This document shows, piece after piece, positions 48,651 through 60,281 of a stretch of DNA of 64,000 nucleotides (positions are counted from its first letter, which is position 1; the number at the start of each line of letters is the position of its first letter). The stretch comes from Dipteris shenzhenensis (Eukaryota > Polypodiophyta > Polypodiopsida > Gleicheniales). The notes beneath the pieces are model-generated. The model saw nothing but the letters and a program-made list of their open reading frames with translations. It ran no database searches and was not told the origin of the DNA. A program made the translations under genes and the position numbers. The stretch is from assembly GCA_047967505.1 (NCBI GenBank), contig CM106539.1; one strand, written 5' to 3'.

Positions 48651-48754
48651 GCCTTCACTATTGTCTAAAAAAAAATAGGTAGTCCAAAATAGCCAATCCT
48701 CAAATCGATAGCCTAAATCCCAAGGCTAAAAAGGGATCCAAAAAGAATGGTAAG

Positions 48755-49133
48755 TAAAATGGTCTCTTTCCTTACAATGTCAGAGGACTAACTGGCCATG
48801 GTAGAAGTGAGGAGATTGCCTTCTGGCTTAGAGCCAATAGATACAAGAAGAGCACGTAGGATTCACTAGATGCAATTGGTGAAAGAGGAATTCTCCTAGG
48901 TGACTTTAGCATGGTTGAATCCAACAAGGAAAGATGACTAGAAAATATTGGAAAAAGACTCAATTGTCAAAGGTTCATAAAGAGATGCCTAGGAAAATGC
49001 CAAGGAGCAGATTCAGTTGGCTGACACGGCTCAAAGAGGGCATTTTTACTTGGTGCAATAGCCAAACAGGTCTTAATAGAAGAGAGGCTTGGCAAGATAG
49101 AATTTATCTTTCTCAGTACTTGTTGTGTAAGGT
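48755..49133 (+). pseudogene. LINE ORF2 endonuclease fragment
   Basis: Motifs of an apurinic-type endonuclease occur in order: NVRGLTGHGRSEEIAFWLR (48776), GILLGDFSMVESNKER (48890, GDF-N/S position), RFSWLTRLKEGIFTWCNSQ (49010) and DRIYLSQ (49098). The domain has an internal deletion, and a family B LTR begins at 49134, cutting off the rest. LINE endonuclease nicks target DNA for reverse transcription. Confidence 0.78.
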
Positions 49134-49635
49134 TGAGAGTGCTCTCAACGGAAGCAGACCGAAATAGGGTGAGAGAGAGGGAGAGCCTCACAAAGTTTTG
49201 GTGGGTGCAAAACACCTTAATCTTCTATGTCATCCATATATATACGTGTGTTTGAGTATTGTACATAACCGGGGTAAGGTACAGTGGCCTTTAACCCCCA
49301 CAACCTCCTACTTAAAGGCCAATGTGCCTTTAACAAAGAACAACTAGTGATCATGCTATCCAATGCCCCTCAATACATGACAATACTCAAACTGTTGACT
49401 AGGTAGACTCTTTGTCAGCATATCTGCAGGGTTATCATCTTTATGAACTTGGACAAGCTCAATGCGCTTGTCCTCAAGTACCTCCCTTATGAAATGGTAC
49501 CTAACCTCAATGTGTTTGGTCTTTGCATGAAAGACCTTTTTCCGTGCTAGCTGAATAGCACTCATGGAATCACTATGCAATGTAGGTACATGTATATGAA
49601 TCCATAAATCTCCCACTAGTTGATCAAGCCATATA
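49134..49635 (-). mobile_element. Copia family B, copy B4, part 1 (3' LTR and RNase H end)
   Basis: A minus-strand 169-base LTR (49134-49302) is followed by the final RNase H region (HAKTKHIEVRYHFIREVLED, DDNPADMLTKSLPSQQFEY) up to the ATATA target at 49631-49635, where B1 inserted. It continues at 55517. Confidence 0.88.
49631..49635. repeat. target-site duplication of B1 (left)
   Basis: atata, repeated exactly at 55517-55521. Removing B1 restores the phrase gccatatagcctcc found in B2. Confidence 0.88.
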
Positions 49636-49805
49636 TGTGGGGGTTAAAGGTCACTGTGCCTTTACCCCGGTTATGTACAATACTCAAACACATATATAAA
49701 TGAATGAAAAAGAAGATTAGGGTGGTTCTGCACCCACCAAACTTGTGTGGCTCTCTGTCTCTCTCTCTCCTTCTTCCATTCTTGCTTCCGTTGAGAGCAC
49801 TCTCA
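49636..49805 (+). repeat. 5' LTR of B1
   Basis: 170 bases, TGTGGGGGTTAAAGG to CACTCTCA. Unusually short, with a (CT)n stretch near its end. Confidence 0.93.
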
Positions 49806-49807
49806 AC

Positions 49808-49820
49808 TGGTATCAGAGCC
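49808..49820 (+). other. primer-binding site of B1
   Basis: tggtatcagagcc, two bases after the LTR, complementary to initiator-Met tRNA. Confidence 0.93.
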
Positions 49821-51245
49821 CGGGTGATCTAGCTGAGCGTGCGTGAATGCTTAGAAGCTCAGCAGCTCTGTGGGAGGAAGGAGAAGCTTTGTGGGAAGCT
49901 TTGTGAGTGACTTTACTTGCATCCGAGTGTGCAGAGACCTTGGAGGAACCTTTGGAAAAGTCACTTTGGCTTTGCGAAGTGGTTTTGAGAGCCTGTTAAG
50001 AGCTTTCAAAGAAAAAGTCGTTTTTTGAGCTTTTCCCTATTCCATTCGGCGACAGAGACTCCATATTGACTTGTAGAGGCAACTATTGCTTGCTTTTGGT
50101 GTCCACTTCACTTCAAGAGCTTGAAAACACCTTCATTCTTGAATCTGGGGTCATTTCATTGGATTTCTGACTCACTGTGTCAGTTCCTGGGTTTTTTGCC
50201 CAGGTGTTGGAACTCAAGTTTGGAGCAACCATTTGCAGATCTGTCAGTTTCGGTGGACTCAGGAGTCCTAAAACTTCTATGTTGCTCATCATTCGCACTC
50301 CGGTGGAGTTTACAAACAGCTCTGTTTCCAAAAACGTTTTTCAGTCCGTGTGTTGGACCCAGTGATTGAGACCACGGTTTCCAAAACCATCTATCCCATT
50401 GCGCTCCGGATGCCCAAAAACCCCTACCTGTCAGTTCTTGCGCGATTCAGTGGAGGATTTTCAGAGTTATAGATCTCTGTGTATTTGATTTCGTCTCTCT
50501 GTTATGCATTTTTCATTCTAAGGTTTTGAAACCTTAGATTTATGCCACATGGCAGTGGATAAGTATTGACTCCCATTTCTCACTCATCGGTTGGGATTTT
50601 GGAGTTCTGGCAGAAGAGAGATATTTGCAGATTTTCTTGTTGAGTCCAATTATGCGATGGCGACCATGTTTTGAGGCATCTCAGGTTCTATTTTCAGTAG
50701 CGCTCATTACCGTGGGACTATGATTTCTTGAGCATACCTTATGTAGATCACTCTGGTTGCAGTTTGAGCAGTGTGCGCTCATTCGTGGTATGCATTGGGT
50801 TGCAGTGGATGATTTATAGGCCATTTGGATGCATTGCGGTCCTTGTTGGATGCACTGATAGGCCCAAATTGCCTTGTGGGATGCTATTTTTTATGGACGC
50901 TTTGCACATGGATGCTATTTTATGCTGAGGGACAGCTTTGACACATTGCTGGTGATGCACTGATAGTGCTATGCTCTCTTGGATGAGATATTATTGATGC
51001 ATATGCCATTGGACGGTGTTTATGCTTGAGTCATTTGGCACTTATTGGCATTTTCTTTTGGGCTAGATTTGCTCATATGGATGCATAGTATATGCACATG
51101 AGTCAGATGCATCTTTTGATGCTTTGAGCTTTGAGTTTTTTGTGATATTTCAGTCTATTGTGGCATACACATTTGGGTGCACCTGGTATTTGTTGTGATT
51201 CTCTCTTGCAGGCACTAGCATTTGGGGTTTTGCTTTATTTGCATC
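49821..51245 (+). other. long untranslated leader of B1
   Basis: About 1.43 kb without a convincing coding frame, conserved along most of its length in B3 (23060-24417), including small spaced tggatgc phrases near 50825-50915. It presumably carries packaging and dimerisation signals. Upstream ATGs occur, so gag translation from the ATG at 51246 may need a special mode. Confidence 0.7.
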
Positions 51246-51961
51246 ATGGCATCCTCTTCCATGTCTGAAAAGGAGTTTTTCAGCATTAAAAAGTTTGATG
51301 GGACAAACTTTTCTTTGTGGAAAGAACAAATAAGGGATGTGCTTATTCAAAAGAAGCAGATTAAACCCTTGGCAGGTATTGAAGCTAAGAGGATGATTGG
51401 AATGAGTTGGATGCATTAGCAAAGTCTACTATTAGACTTCATCTTGCAGAGTCAGTTTATTTCACAGTAGTAAATGAGCAGACTACTGAAGATTTGTGGA
51501 AGAAACTGTGTGCCACTTATGAGAAGGAAACTGCCTCTAATAAAGTTTACCTCATGAAGAGGTTGTTTGAGCTGCAGATGAAGGAAGGAGTCTCCATTGC
51601 TTCTCACTTGAATGAATTCAATATTATTTTCAGCCAGCTTCAGGCTCAGAAAATGAATTTTGATGCGGAGACTAAGGCAATATTTCTCTTATGTTCATTG
51701 CCATCCTCATGGGATACCTTCCGTACAGCTGTCAGTAACTCTGCACCTGGTGGAGTACTGAAATTTGATGATGTTGTGGGTAGCTTGTTGGCCGAGGAGA
51801 TCAGACGAAAGTCTATGGATGGCAACAAGCAGGATGTAGCCTTAAATGTGCAAAGGGGTAGATCACAGTTTAGGGGGAAGTCCCAAGAAAGAGGGAAGTC
51901 ACGTAGCAAATCTAGGGCACGAAACATTGATGTTACCATTGTGGCAAGAAGGGCCATATGA
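51246..51961 (+). pseudogene. B1 gag with two one-base deletions
   Basis: The start ATG at 51246 gives MASSSMSEKEFFSIKKFDG. The frame shifts near 51395 (after EAKRMIG) and again near 51928, inside the zinc knuckle, where one base is lost relative to B2. Between these it reads TTEDLWKKLCATYEKETASN and SLPSSWDTFRTAVSN, then a Ser/Arg-rich segment. The knuckle half GHMKKDCYK continues in the pol frame. Confidence 0.85.
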
Positions 51962-54900
51962 AAAAGGATTGCTACAAGCTAAAAAGAGAGCAAAAGGATA
52001 AGAAAAAGAATGCAAATTGGGGTGCAAATCAAAAGGAAGAGAGTCCAAGGGAGGACAAAGGAAAAGTGAAGATCGAGGAGATCAATGCAGTCACACATGA
52101 TAGTGACAATGATGTTCTCTTCATGTCTAGTTTATCTGCAGAGTTGCTTACCACTTCAGATGATGCATATTCCCAGGATTGGATTTTGGATTCTGGTGCT
52201 TCATTCCATGTTACTCCCCATAGGGAATGGTTCTCCACTTATGATAGTGGAAAGACAGGTTGTGTGCATCTTGGAAATGACTATGCATGTGACATAGTGG
52301 GAGCAGGTGACATAAAGTTTTCTTTTGCAAATGGGTCTGCATTTGTTTTGAAACATGTGAGACATGTGCCTAAGCTGACCAAGAGTCTTATTTCAGTGGG
52401 TCAGCTAGATGATGCTGGTTTTCACACCACTTTTGGGTTTCAGAGTTGGAAAATTCAAAAGGGGTCTATGCTTTTGGCCAGGGGTGCCAAGTGTGGGACT
52501 TTGTATCCCTTACATGTATCAGGGGTATTTGATCATGTTGTTGCAATAACCGAGCAGCCAAGCACTTCTTTGTGGCATTGCAGGTTGGGGCACATGAGCC
52601 AGAATGGAATGAAACTCTTATGCCATTTGGGTTATGTACCGCATTTGAGTTTCTCTGATTTTGAATTTTGTGAGCACTGTCTCTATGGGAAGCAGACTAA
52701 ATCAGCCCATAAAAGGAAAGGAAAGAAAGAGTTTGAAATGCTTGATTTGGTGCATTCAGACGTATGTGGTCCCATGCCTACACGGTCATTAGGCGGGGCT
52801 GAATACTATGTGACATTCATTGATGATGCAACTAGGAAAGTGTGGGCTTATGCTATAGCTCGGAAGAGTGATGTGTTCCAGGTATTTCAGAAATGGCTGG
52901 CTTTGGTTGATAATCAGTCAGGTAGAATGCTTAAATGCCTACTGACTGACAATGGTGGAGAGTATCTCTCTCATGAATTTTAGCATTTCTATGATACACG
53001 TGGGATTAAGAGGGAGCTCACATCCCCTCGTACTCCAGAGCAAAATCCAGTTGCAGAAAAGATGAACCGTACCATTCAAGAAAGGTTACAATGCATGCTT
53101 TCCAATGCAAGTCTTTCTGGTGGTTTTTGGGCTGAGGCAATGAAGACTGCAGTGCATGTGAGCTATAGATCACCTAGTAAGAGTTTGGATGGTGGTATTC
53201 CTGAAGAGGCATGGAGCGGCAAGAAGCCCTCTTACTCTCATTTGCATATATTTGGGTGTGAGGCATATGCACATGTGCCAAAAGAGCTTCGAAAGAAGCT
53301 AGATCCTAAGTCTAGGAAATGCATCTTTCTGGGTTATGGTGAAAGTGGAGAGATGGGCTATCGTCTCTGGGATCCAGAAGCAAAGAAGATCATATGCAGC
53401 CATGATGTGGTCTTCAATGAGAAGAAGATGTAGAAGGCACCCATGAGGGATGTGGAAATGAGGAGAATCACTTTCCAGGATGTGAATCCACCTGCATATG
53501 TTGATAGACAGCAAGCTGTCCATGCACCAAATGTGTAAGAAATGGTACAACCAAGTACTCCCACAGGTATACAATCAAGGGTAGATGATGGATCATCTAT
53601 TGGTGGAAATGATGAGCCAAATGTGGCTAATATGCAAGTGGGACAGCAAGCTGAAATGCCCTTGAGAAGATCATCTAGAGTGTCTAGACTGCCTGATAGG
53701 TTTGTTCCAGGGGTAGACTATGTGATGCTTACTGATTGCCGGGAGCCTTCTTGCTACAAAGAGGCTATGATGCGTGAGGATCAACGCAAGTGGGAGTATG
53801 CTATGCAATCAGAGATGAGTTCACTTATAAAGAATGAGACTTGGGACTTGATTTCTTTGCCACATGGAAAGAAAGCATTGCCATGTAAATGGGTCTATAA
53901 AATGAAGGTCACAGGTGATGATGTGCCTAGGTACAAGGCCCGTTTGGTTGCTAAAGGGTTCAAGCAAGAGAAGGGTGTGGACTTTGATGAGATATTCTCT
54001 CCAGTTATGAAGATGACCACACTTAGATGCATGCTTGGACTAGTGGCAGCAGAGGATATGGAGCTTATGCAGATGGATGTCAAGACAGCTTTCTTGCATG
54101 GGGATTTGCATGAGGAAATTTACATGGTGCAGCCGGAAGGCTTTAAAGAAAAGGGCAAAGAGCATTTAGTTTGCAAGCTGAAGAAGAGTCTCTATGGCCT
54201 TAAGCAAGCACCTAGAGAATGGTATCAGAAGTTTGATGCTTTCATTCGGTCCCAGGGTTTTAGAAGGAGTGAAATTGATCACTGCCTCTACACTAAAAGG
54301 GCTAAGGATAATAGCCTCATAATCCTGGCACTATATGTGGATGATATGCTATTGGCTAGCAAGAATACTTATGAGCTAGATGCATTAAAGGCCAAGTTGC
54401 ATGAGGCCTTTGATATGAAGGATTTGGGACTTGCAGGTCATATTCTTGGTATGTGCATCACGCGTGATTGGAGTAGGAAACTCCTTTGGCTTTCACAAAA
54501 AGAGTATGTTACAAAAGTATTGCAGCGTTTCAATATGGAGGGGGGGAAGGCAGTGAGTACTCCATTGCCTCCATATGTGAAACTGAGTCATACAGATAGT
54601 CCCAAATCGGATGAGGAAAGGGCCATGATGGCCAAGGTTCCTTATGCATCAGCAGTTGGGAGTCTTATGTATGCTATGATAGCTAAGAGACCAGACATTG
54701 CATTTGTAGTGGGAGTTGTTAGCCGGTATATGGCTAATCCAGGAAAGAGGCATTGGGAGGTAGTTAAGTGCATCATGAGGTACATGAAGGGTACCAAGGA
54801 GATGTGCATTTGCTTTGGTAGAGGAGACATGCGTGTACTTGGGTACACAGATTCAGACTATGCAGGGCATGTGGATAGTAGGAGATCCACTTCTGGTTAT

Positions 54901-55293
54901 GTGTTCACCTTTGCAGGTGGTGCAATGTCGTGGATGTCTCACACACAGAACTGTGTTGCTTTGTCTACCACAGAGGCTGAGTATGTTGCAGCCACAGAGG
55001 GTTGCAAGGAGGCTATATGGCTTGATCGGCTAGTGGGAGATTTGGGGATTCATACAGGTGTACCGACATTGCATGGTGATTCCATGAGTGCTATTCAGCT
55101 AGCACGGAATCCGGTCTTTCATTCAAAGACCAAACACATTGAGGTCAGGTACCATTTCATCAAGGAGGTACTTGAGGACAAGCGCATAGAGCTTGTCAAG
55201 GTTCATACTGATGATAACCCTGCAGATATGCTGACGAAGAGTCTACCTAGTCAGCGGTTTGAGTATTGTCGTGTATTGATGGGCATTGGATAG
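51958..55293 (+). pseudogene. B1 pol: protease, integrase, RT, RNase H (three nonsense codons)
   Basis: One frame to the natural stop at 55291. Protease: DWILDSGASFHVTPHREWF (about 52177). Integrase: LWHCRLGHM, CEHC, HSDVCGPM (52756), TDNGGEY (52945) and NPVAEKMNRT with the catalytic Glu kept. [26 protein letters not shown] (54069) and YVDDML (54337). RNase H: YTDSDYAGHVDSRR and ALSTTEAEYVAATEG. Nonsense codons are TAG at 52981, TAG at 53431 and TAA at 53536; B2 has Gln at the first and third. From 53539 to 55293 the reading is uninterrupted. Confidence 0.93.
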
Positions 55294-55335
55294 TATGTTC
55301 ACTGGTCATTCTCCCTTAAAGGCACATTGTCCTTT

Positions 55336-55346
55336 AAGTGGGAGGT
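55336..55346 (+). other. polypurine tract of B1
   Basis: aagtgggaggt immediately before the 3' LTR. Confidence 0.85.
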
Positions 55347-55516
55347 TGTGGGGGTTAAAGGTCACTGTGCCTTTACCCCAGTTATGTACAATACTCAAAC
55401 ACATATATAAATGAATGAAAAAGAAGATTAGGGTGGTTTTGCACCCACCAAACTTGTGTGGCTCTCTGTCTCTCTCTCTCCTTCTTCCATTCTTGCTTCC
55501 ATTGAGAGCACTCTCA
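55347..55516 (+). repeat. 3' LTR of B1
   Basis: 170 bases; three transitions relative to the 5' LTR. Confidence 0.93.
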
Positions 55517-56357
55517 ATATAGCCTCCTTGCAACCCTCTGTGGCTGCAACATAGTCAGCCTCTGTGGTAGACAAAGCAATGCACTTCTCTGTGTGAGACA
55601 TCCACGACACTGCACCACTTGCAAGGTGAACACATAATCAGAAGTGTGGATCTCCTGCTATCCACATGCCTTGCATAGTCTGAATCTGTTTACCCAAGTA
55701 CATGCATCTCTCCTTTGCCAAAGTAGATGCACATATCCTTGGTACCCTTCATGTACCTCATGATGCATTTAACTACCTCCCGATGCCTCTTTCCTAGATT
55801 AACCATATACTGGCTAACAACTCCCATCTGCAAATGCAATGTCCAGTCTAGTAGCTATAAAAGCATACATAAGACTCCCAACCACTGATGCATAAGGAAC
55901 CTTGGCCATTATGACCCTCTCCTCATCTGATTTGGGACTATTTGCTTGGCTCAATTTCACATATTGAGGCAATGGAGTACTTACTCCTTCCCCTCTCGAT
56001 ATTGAAACGCTCTAATACTTTTGTAACATACTCCTTCTGGGAAATCCAAAGGAGTTTCCTACTCCAGTCACGCGTGATGCGCATACCAAGAATATGACCT
56101 GTAGGTCCCAAATCCTTCATGTCAAAGGCTTCATGCAACTTGGCCGTCAATGCATCGAGCTCATAAGTGTTCTTGCTAGCCAATAGCATATCATCCACAT
56201 CAAGTGCTATGAGTATCAGGCTATTATCCTTATCCCCTTTTAGTGTAGAGGATCAATCGCACTTCTTCTAAAACCTTGGGATCGAATGAAAGCATCAAAC
56301 TTCTAATACCATTCTTTAGGTGCTTTCTTAAGGCCATAGAGACTTCTTTTTAGCTTA
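55517..56357 (-). mobile_element. Copia family B, copy B4, part 2 (RNase H and RT end)
   Basis: It continues B4 beyond B1: ALSTTEADYVAATEGCKEAI, RT end DDMLLASKNTYELDALTAKL and HILGMRITRDWSRKLLWISQ, then a broken LYGLKQ region near 56330. Homology ends near 56357 without integrase or gag, so this copy is truncated. Confidence 0.85.
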
Positions 56358-56779
56358 TAGACTTCTATAGAATAGTGCTATTCATACATTCTTAACATTC
56401 TATACAACTTAACCATCACTTTCCTATCTTAATTTGTAGCTAAAACATATAGTTCTATATAGAATATTACAATTTGTACTACTCTTAATACTCTAATATA
56501 AAACTTAACTATTAAGTGTTCCTCTTAAATTGTAGTTGAATTTCTAATGATGAATACCAAGTCGTCAAAAGTAGTTGGATTTATCAAGAGAGAGTGATTT
56601 GGTGAAGATCTTTGTGAGTTGTTCTCATGTTAAAACATGGACTGGGTTCTTTGCCAAATTAATATCATGCATGTTATTGGAACTTCTAGTTTGGAAAGTT
56701 CCTTTCTTTTCCACAACAAAGCTTTTAAGCTAATAATAAAAGATAAACCAATTGTACTTTTTCCATCCACATTGCTAGT
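56358..56779. other. AT-rich spacer, no gene seen
   Basis: Possibly part of the adjoining decayed Copia, but no motif is visible. Confidence 0.3.
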
Positions 56780-57930
56780 TCAATTTATATCAATAAATAG
56801 CACAGTAGTCTAAGTATATGGATCTATCATATATGCATCCATAATCCAATGTATCATGAAGATACTTGAGAACTCTTCTAGCTACATCTAAATGAACGTT
56901 TTGGGATTATACATGTACTATCTTAGAACACTAATTGAATATAAAATTTTGGGCCTCATAATGGTCAAATAAATCAAACATCCAATAAGCTATCTATATT
57001 GCTAAAGATCTACATCACTTAACCTATCATGATATTAACATCTATTTTAGAAGTGTACTTGCCATGTGCATCCCTCCATAGTTCTATGTCAATAATGTAA
57101 TATCTTTTAGAGAAAATTACAATGCCTAATCCAAGGTGAGATGAAATTTAACTTCTAAAGTGACATTTTTTTGGATCTTGTGATAATGAAATGATCCACA
57201 TAAAAGACATGTCTTCCTAGCGTGAGATTTTTGAAATGAGCTTTCCATTTAAAACTACCATCATTAGATCATCCAAATAAAGAACAATAGGTACAATGTC
57301 TTATGATGTCTTGTTGATGTATAAGAAGGATTTGAACCCTATGATCATTCCAATGGATCCTATGATGACTAGATCATCAACATAATGGACAATAAGAACA
57401 ATGTCCTATGATGTATTCTTGATGTAAAAAGAAGCATTTGAATTTGATGATTGAGAAAATAATATTGATAAAGTGATTATGGTGATTACTAGAATTCCAT
57501 GATATTGGTTCTTGCTTTAATCCATACAAGGATTTGAGCCATTTGCAAATTCATTTCTCTTAAGGTTTGACAATACAATCTTCTAGCTATACTATTTAAG
57601 ATTTTTCACATCCATTTGATGTATCATCCATTCAAAGTGTGATGATAGAGCACTAATACTTTGACACTTTCGTCATTTTTGTAAGAGATGCAAAAGTCTC
57701 CTCATAGTATGTTCAATATTCTTATGCACAACCTTTAGCAAAAAGTATGGATCTGTACTTGTCAATGGACCTATTTTACTCCATAAACCCACTTGCATCC
57801 AATGGTATTCTTCTCAAGTTGAGGATATGACAAAGGCCATACTTTCATATTGATGAGAGCATCATAATCCTCATGATGAGAGCATTGTAGTCTTCATCCA
57901 TTAATTGTTGTTGGCTCTTTCCCACAGCTT
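56780..57930 (-). pseudogene. decayed Copia RT/RNase H (family D)
   Basis: Read on the minus strand: VGKSQQQLMDEDYNALI (57930-57880), IGCKWVYGVK (about 57810), [13 protein letters not shown] near 57535, HYVDDLVI near 57390, then DVDL-QYR-LIGCLIYLTIMRP (57000-56940) and VLKYLHDTLDYG-like sequence near 56860. A second YLDD-like copy near 57280 points to a local duplication of the catalytic region. Many stops and shifts. It differs from families A and B. Confidence 0.75.
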
Positions 57931-59552
57931 TCACAGGAAGAGCAAGGTATTCTCAATATGTAGGGTTCCGAAGATTTTGTCACCTAGGCTTTTTGTCACC
58001 TATAGATATATCGATATCATTGGTTGTAGTATAAGTGTAGCTTAGGACCTCGGGTCATATTCCAATGAGAGACGTAGGCTTAAGTGTGGTAAGAAAACAT
58101 AGTGTATGCATGTGTGAAAAGGATGTGCATCATCATGATTGGGGTAATGAAGTATTTCGCCTTCATGGGGGTTGAAGGGTTTAGGAGGAGTTTGAGGGTT
58201 AGAGGAAGGTTCAAAGTTCATCAGATGGAGGTTTTAGGGTTTAGAAGGAGGTTCTAGGGTTTAGAAGATGTTTAGGGTTCAGAAGGAGGATCCAAGGTTC
58301 AGGGTAGAGTACATGGCATAGAACTCGTACATCATGATGCCATGGCCACAATTAGTCTAGAATAGACCCACTAGAATAGACCCAGAGAAGTTAGCTTGTG
58401 AGGTGAGCAAAGAAGAGAAGACAACTTACTTGAAAGAAGACAATGCCAAACCAAAGTATGCACAAGGTCACGTTGAGGTGCGTGCGGGTTGTAGGGTGTT
58501 TGCAGGGTGGGGGCAGGTTGCGAGTAGTTAATCTTCCAAGATTTGATAGGCAGGAGGTGTGAAAATTTGAAATTCATGGAAGTGGAAAATTTTTCAACCA
58601 CCAGTTTTCCCCCCTCTAGCGATACATGTCAGTAGAATTGGATATCCCAAACAAGTGCAATGTGGCCTTAAATTCTTCAAAACACAAATAGGCCAAAGGG
58701 CACACTATCAGTATTGATGTTGTGCATTATGAAATGCAATGCTCTTTGGCATTCTTATGAGCCATATAGCAAGCAAAAACATGGAAAAAGAAACAATTCA
58801 AAATTTATAAAGTGTTGGATTTATTAAAAGATCTTTGCACATGCATAAATTGCACATTTTCATCATCTTCCATTTTAGGGTGAATCTAGATACCGATATC
58901 AACAAATATCAATGTTTTAAAGACAACTATGCAATAGTTCCACTAGTTTGGATTCCAAATTTTCAATTCGATTTGATTTTTAGCAAATCAAAGTAAATTT
59001 ATGGAACGTGCCCTCAAATGAGTGTGCATCACTTTAGCACAACATTGGAGGCCTATTAATACATGCCTAATATTCTCATTTAGGTGTGTCCTTGGGTTGA
59101 GGAGAAGCTCACGTAGTGTACTTTTGAATAATTACTTGGTTGCATGTATGTATAGAACAAAATTTTGATGTTTTTAAATAAATTGTTATATCCTATAGTC
59201 TTTAGGATGCATGCTACTTCACATGCAACATAGCACTTGTAATGCTTTAACGGTCTTGTTACAAATCCTTATTCCATAATTTTTTGGTCTCATGTTCAAG
59301 TCTGAATTGTGTACTACAACTTGAAGACAAATTTTCCTGAATTCCATTGACCAATGCATAATTTTGCCACAAAACACTACTTTTGGACAACAGACCCCAA
59401 AATGGAAGCAATAGTGGCCTCAGCTCTTGGTTTGTTGCATTTTGCAATGCCTCTATGCACATCACCCAAGAAATGCAACCTCATTCTCAAGCGAGAACCA
59501 CTGTATTCTTGATGACGCTATTGTCTCAACATCACTATTAGTAGGTGCCTGG
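57931..59552. other. spacer with a degenerate tttaggg-containing stretch
   Basis: At 58160-58310 phrases such as agggtttagaaggagg recur irregularly. They contain the plant telomere unit tttaggg but not in tandem register. No gene was recognised in the remainder. Confidence 0.4.
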
Positions 59553-59671
59553 AAGATGGCGGCTACTCTCTCTGCACTGTCGCCTCTGCATCATGGCATT
59601 GTTCTATTGGGATCTCCCACAAAGTGCCATAACATTCTTGTTGCTGTTGAGCCTCAAAATTCTTGTAGGTA
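59553..59671 (+). CDS. orphan first-exon candidate, unknown protein
   Basis: An ATG in good context (aagATGGCGGC) opens MAATLSALSPLHHGIVLLGS, rich in Ala, Ser and Leu like an organelle-targeting N-terminus. The reading ends near a possible donor at 59671 (ttgtag|gtagat). No following exon was found within a few kilobases and I recognise no family. It may be a chance frame. Confidence 0.2.
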
Positions 59672-60281
59672 GATATCACATCTCCAAAAATTTCCAACTA
59701 TCATCATAACATAGTTGTGTGCCACTATTGATCCTCCAATCCTCTCTGGAGCCAAAATCATCGAATTGTTTTTGAACTCATTGTAGTATTTTAGGTCTAA
59801 CTTGCAACATGTAAGTAGCACCTGAAAGCTTGCTAGACCTCAAGAGAGAGAAGTCATCCAACTATCTGGCCCCCTCTTGACATAATTGGATGATTATGAA
59901 CGTGGTATTCTACCTATTAAAATAGGTGCGGGATGGTATATCACATTTTCCCACATCCTTCTCTCTCTCTCTCTCAAGTAAGCATCTATCTGCACCATGA
60001 TCATCCGCAACATTATGCTATGCTGATGAATGTCGATATTTCACACACATAGTGTAGTGGCTAGCGTCACTTACACAAGAACTTACAGCTTGGAAGCCAT
60101 TTTAATGCTTCCCAAGTTCCAAAATGGAAACAATACATTTGTAATGCCATCTAAATGCTTTAACATACCTTCCAAGTGGCATGATGTCAATCAAAAAAAT
60201 TTTAATGGCACAATGTTTAATGAGTCATAATATAAACAAAGACAATACTATCAAAACTAATAATTTTCAAGTGTCATTGTT
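59672..60281. other. spacer, no gene seen
   Basis: Includes a short (CT)n run at 59963-59981. Confidence 0.4.

Larger units (their letters stand above)
49636..55516 (+). mobile_element. Copia family B, copy B1 (Tnt1/Tork-like), near-complete
   Basis: 5881 bases with 170-base LTRs, a perfect primer site, a 1.44-kb untranslated leader, gag, one long pol frame, a purine tract and an exact ATATA duplication. The LTRs differ at three positions, all transitions. Only about two frameshifts and three nonsense codons separate it from an intact reading. Gag-Pol sequence order and motifs are closest to the Tnt1/Tork group. It is inserted into B4, a minus-strand copy of its own family. Confidence 0.95.

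Noticed and set aside
51907-51961. Programmed frameshift between gag and pol in B1
   Set aside because: B2 keeps gag and protease in one frame through an intact zinc knuckle, so the B1 shift is a one-base deletion.
58160-58310. Interstitial telomere array
   Set aside because: The tttaggg units are not in tandem and the surrounding unit is a different purine repeat.
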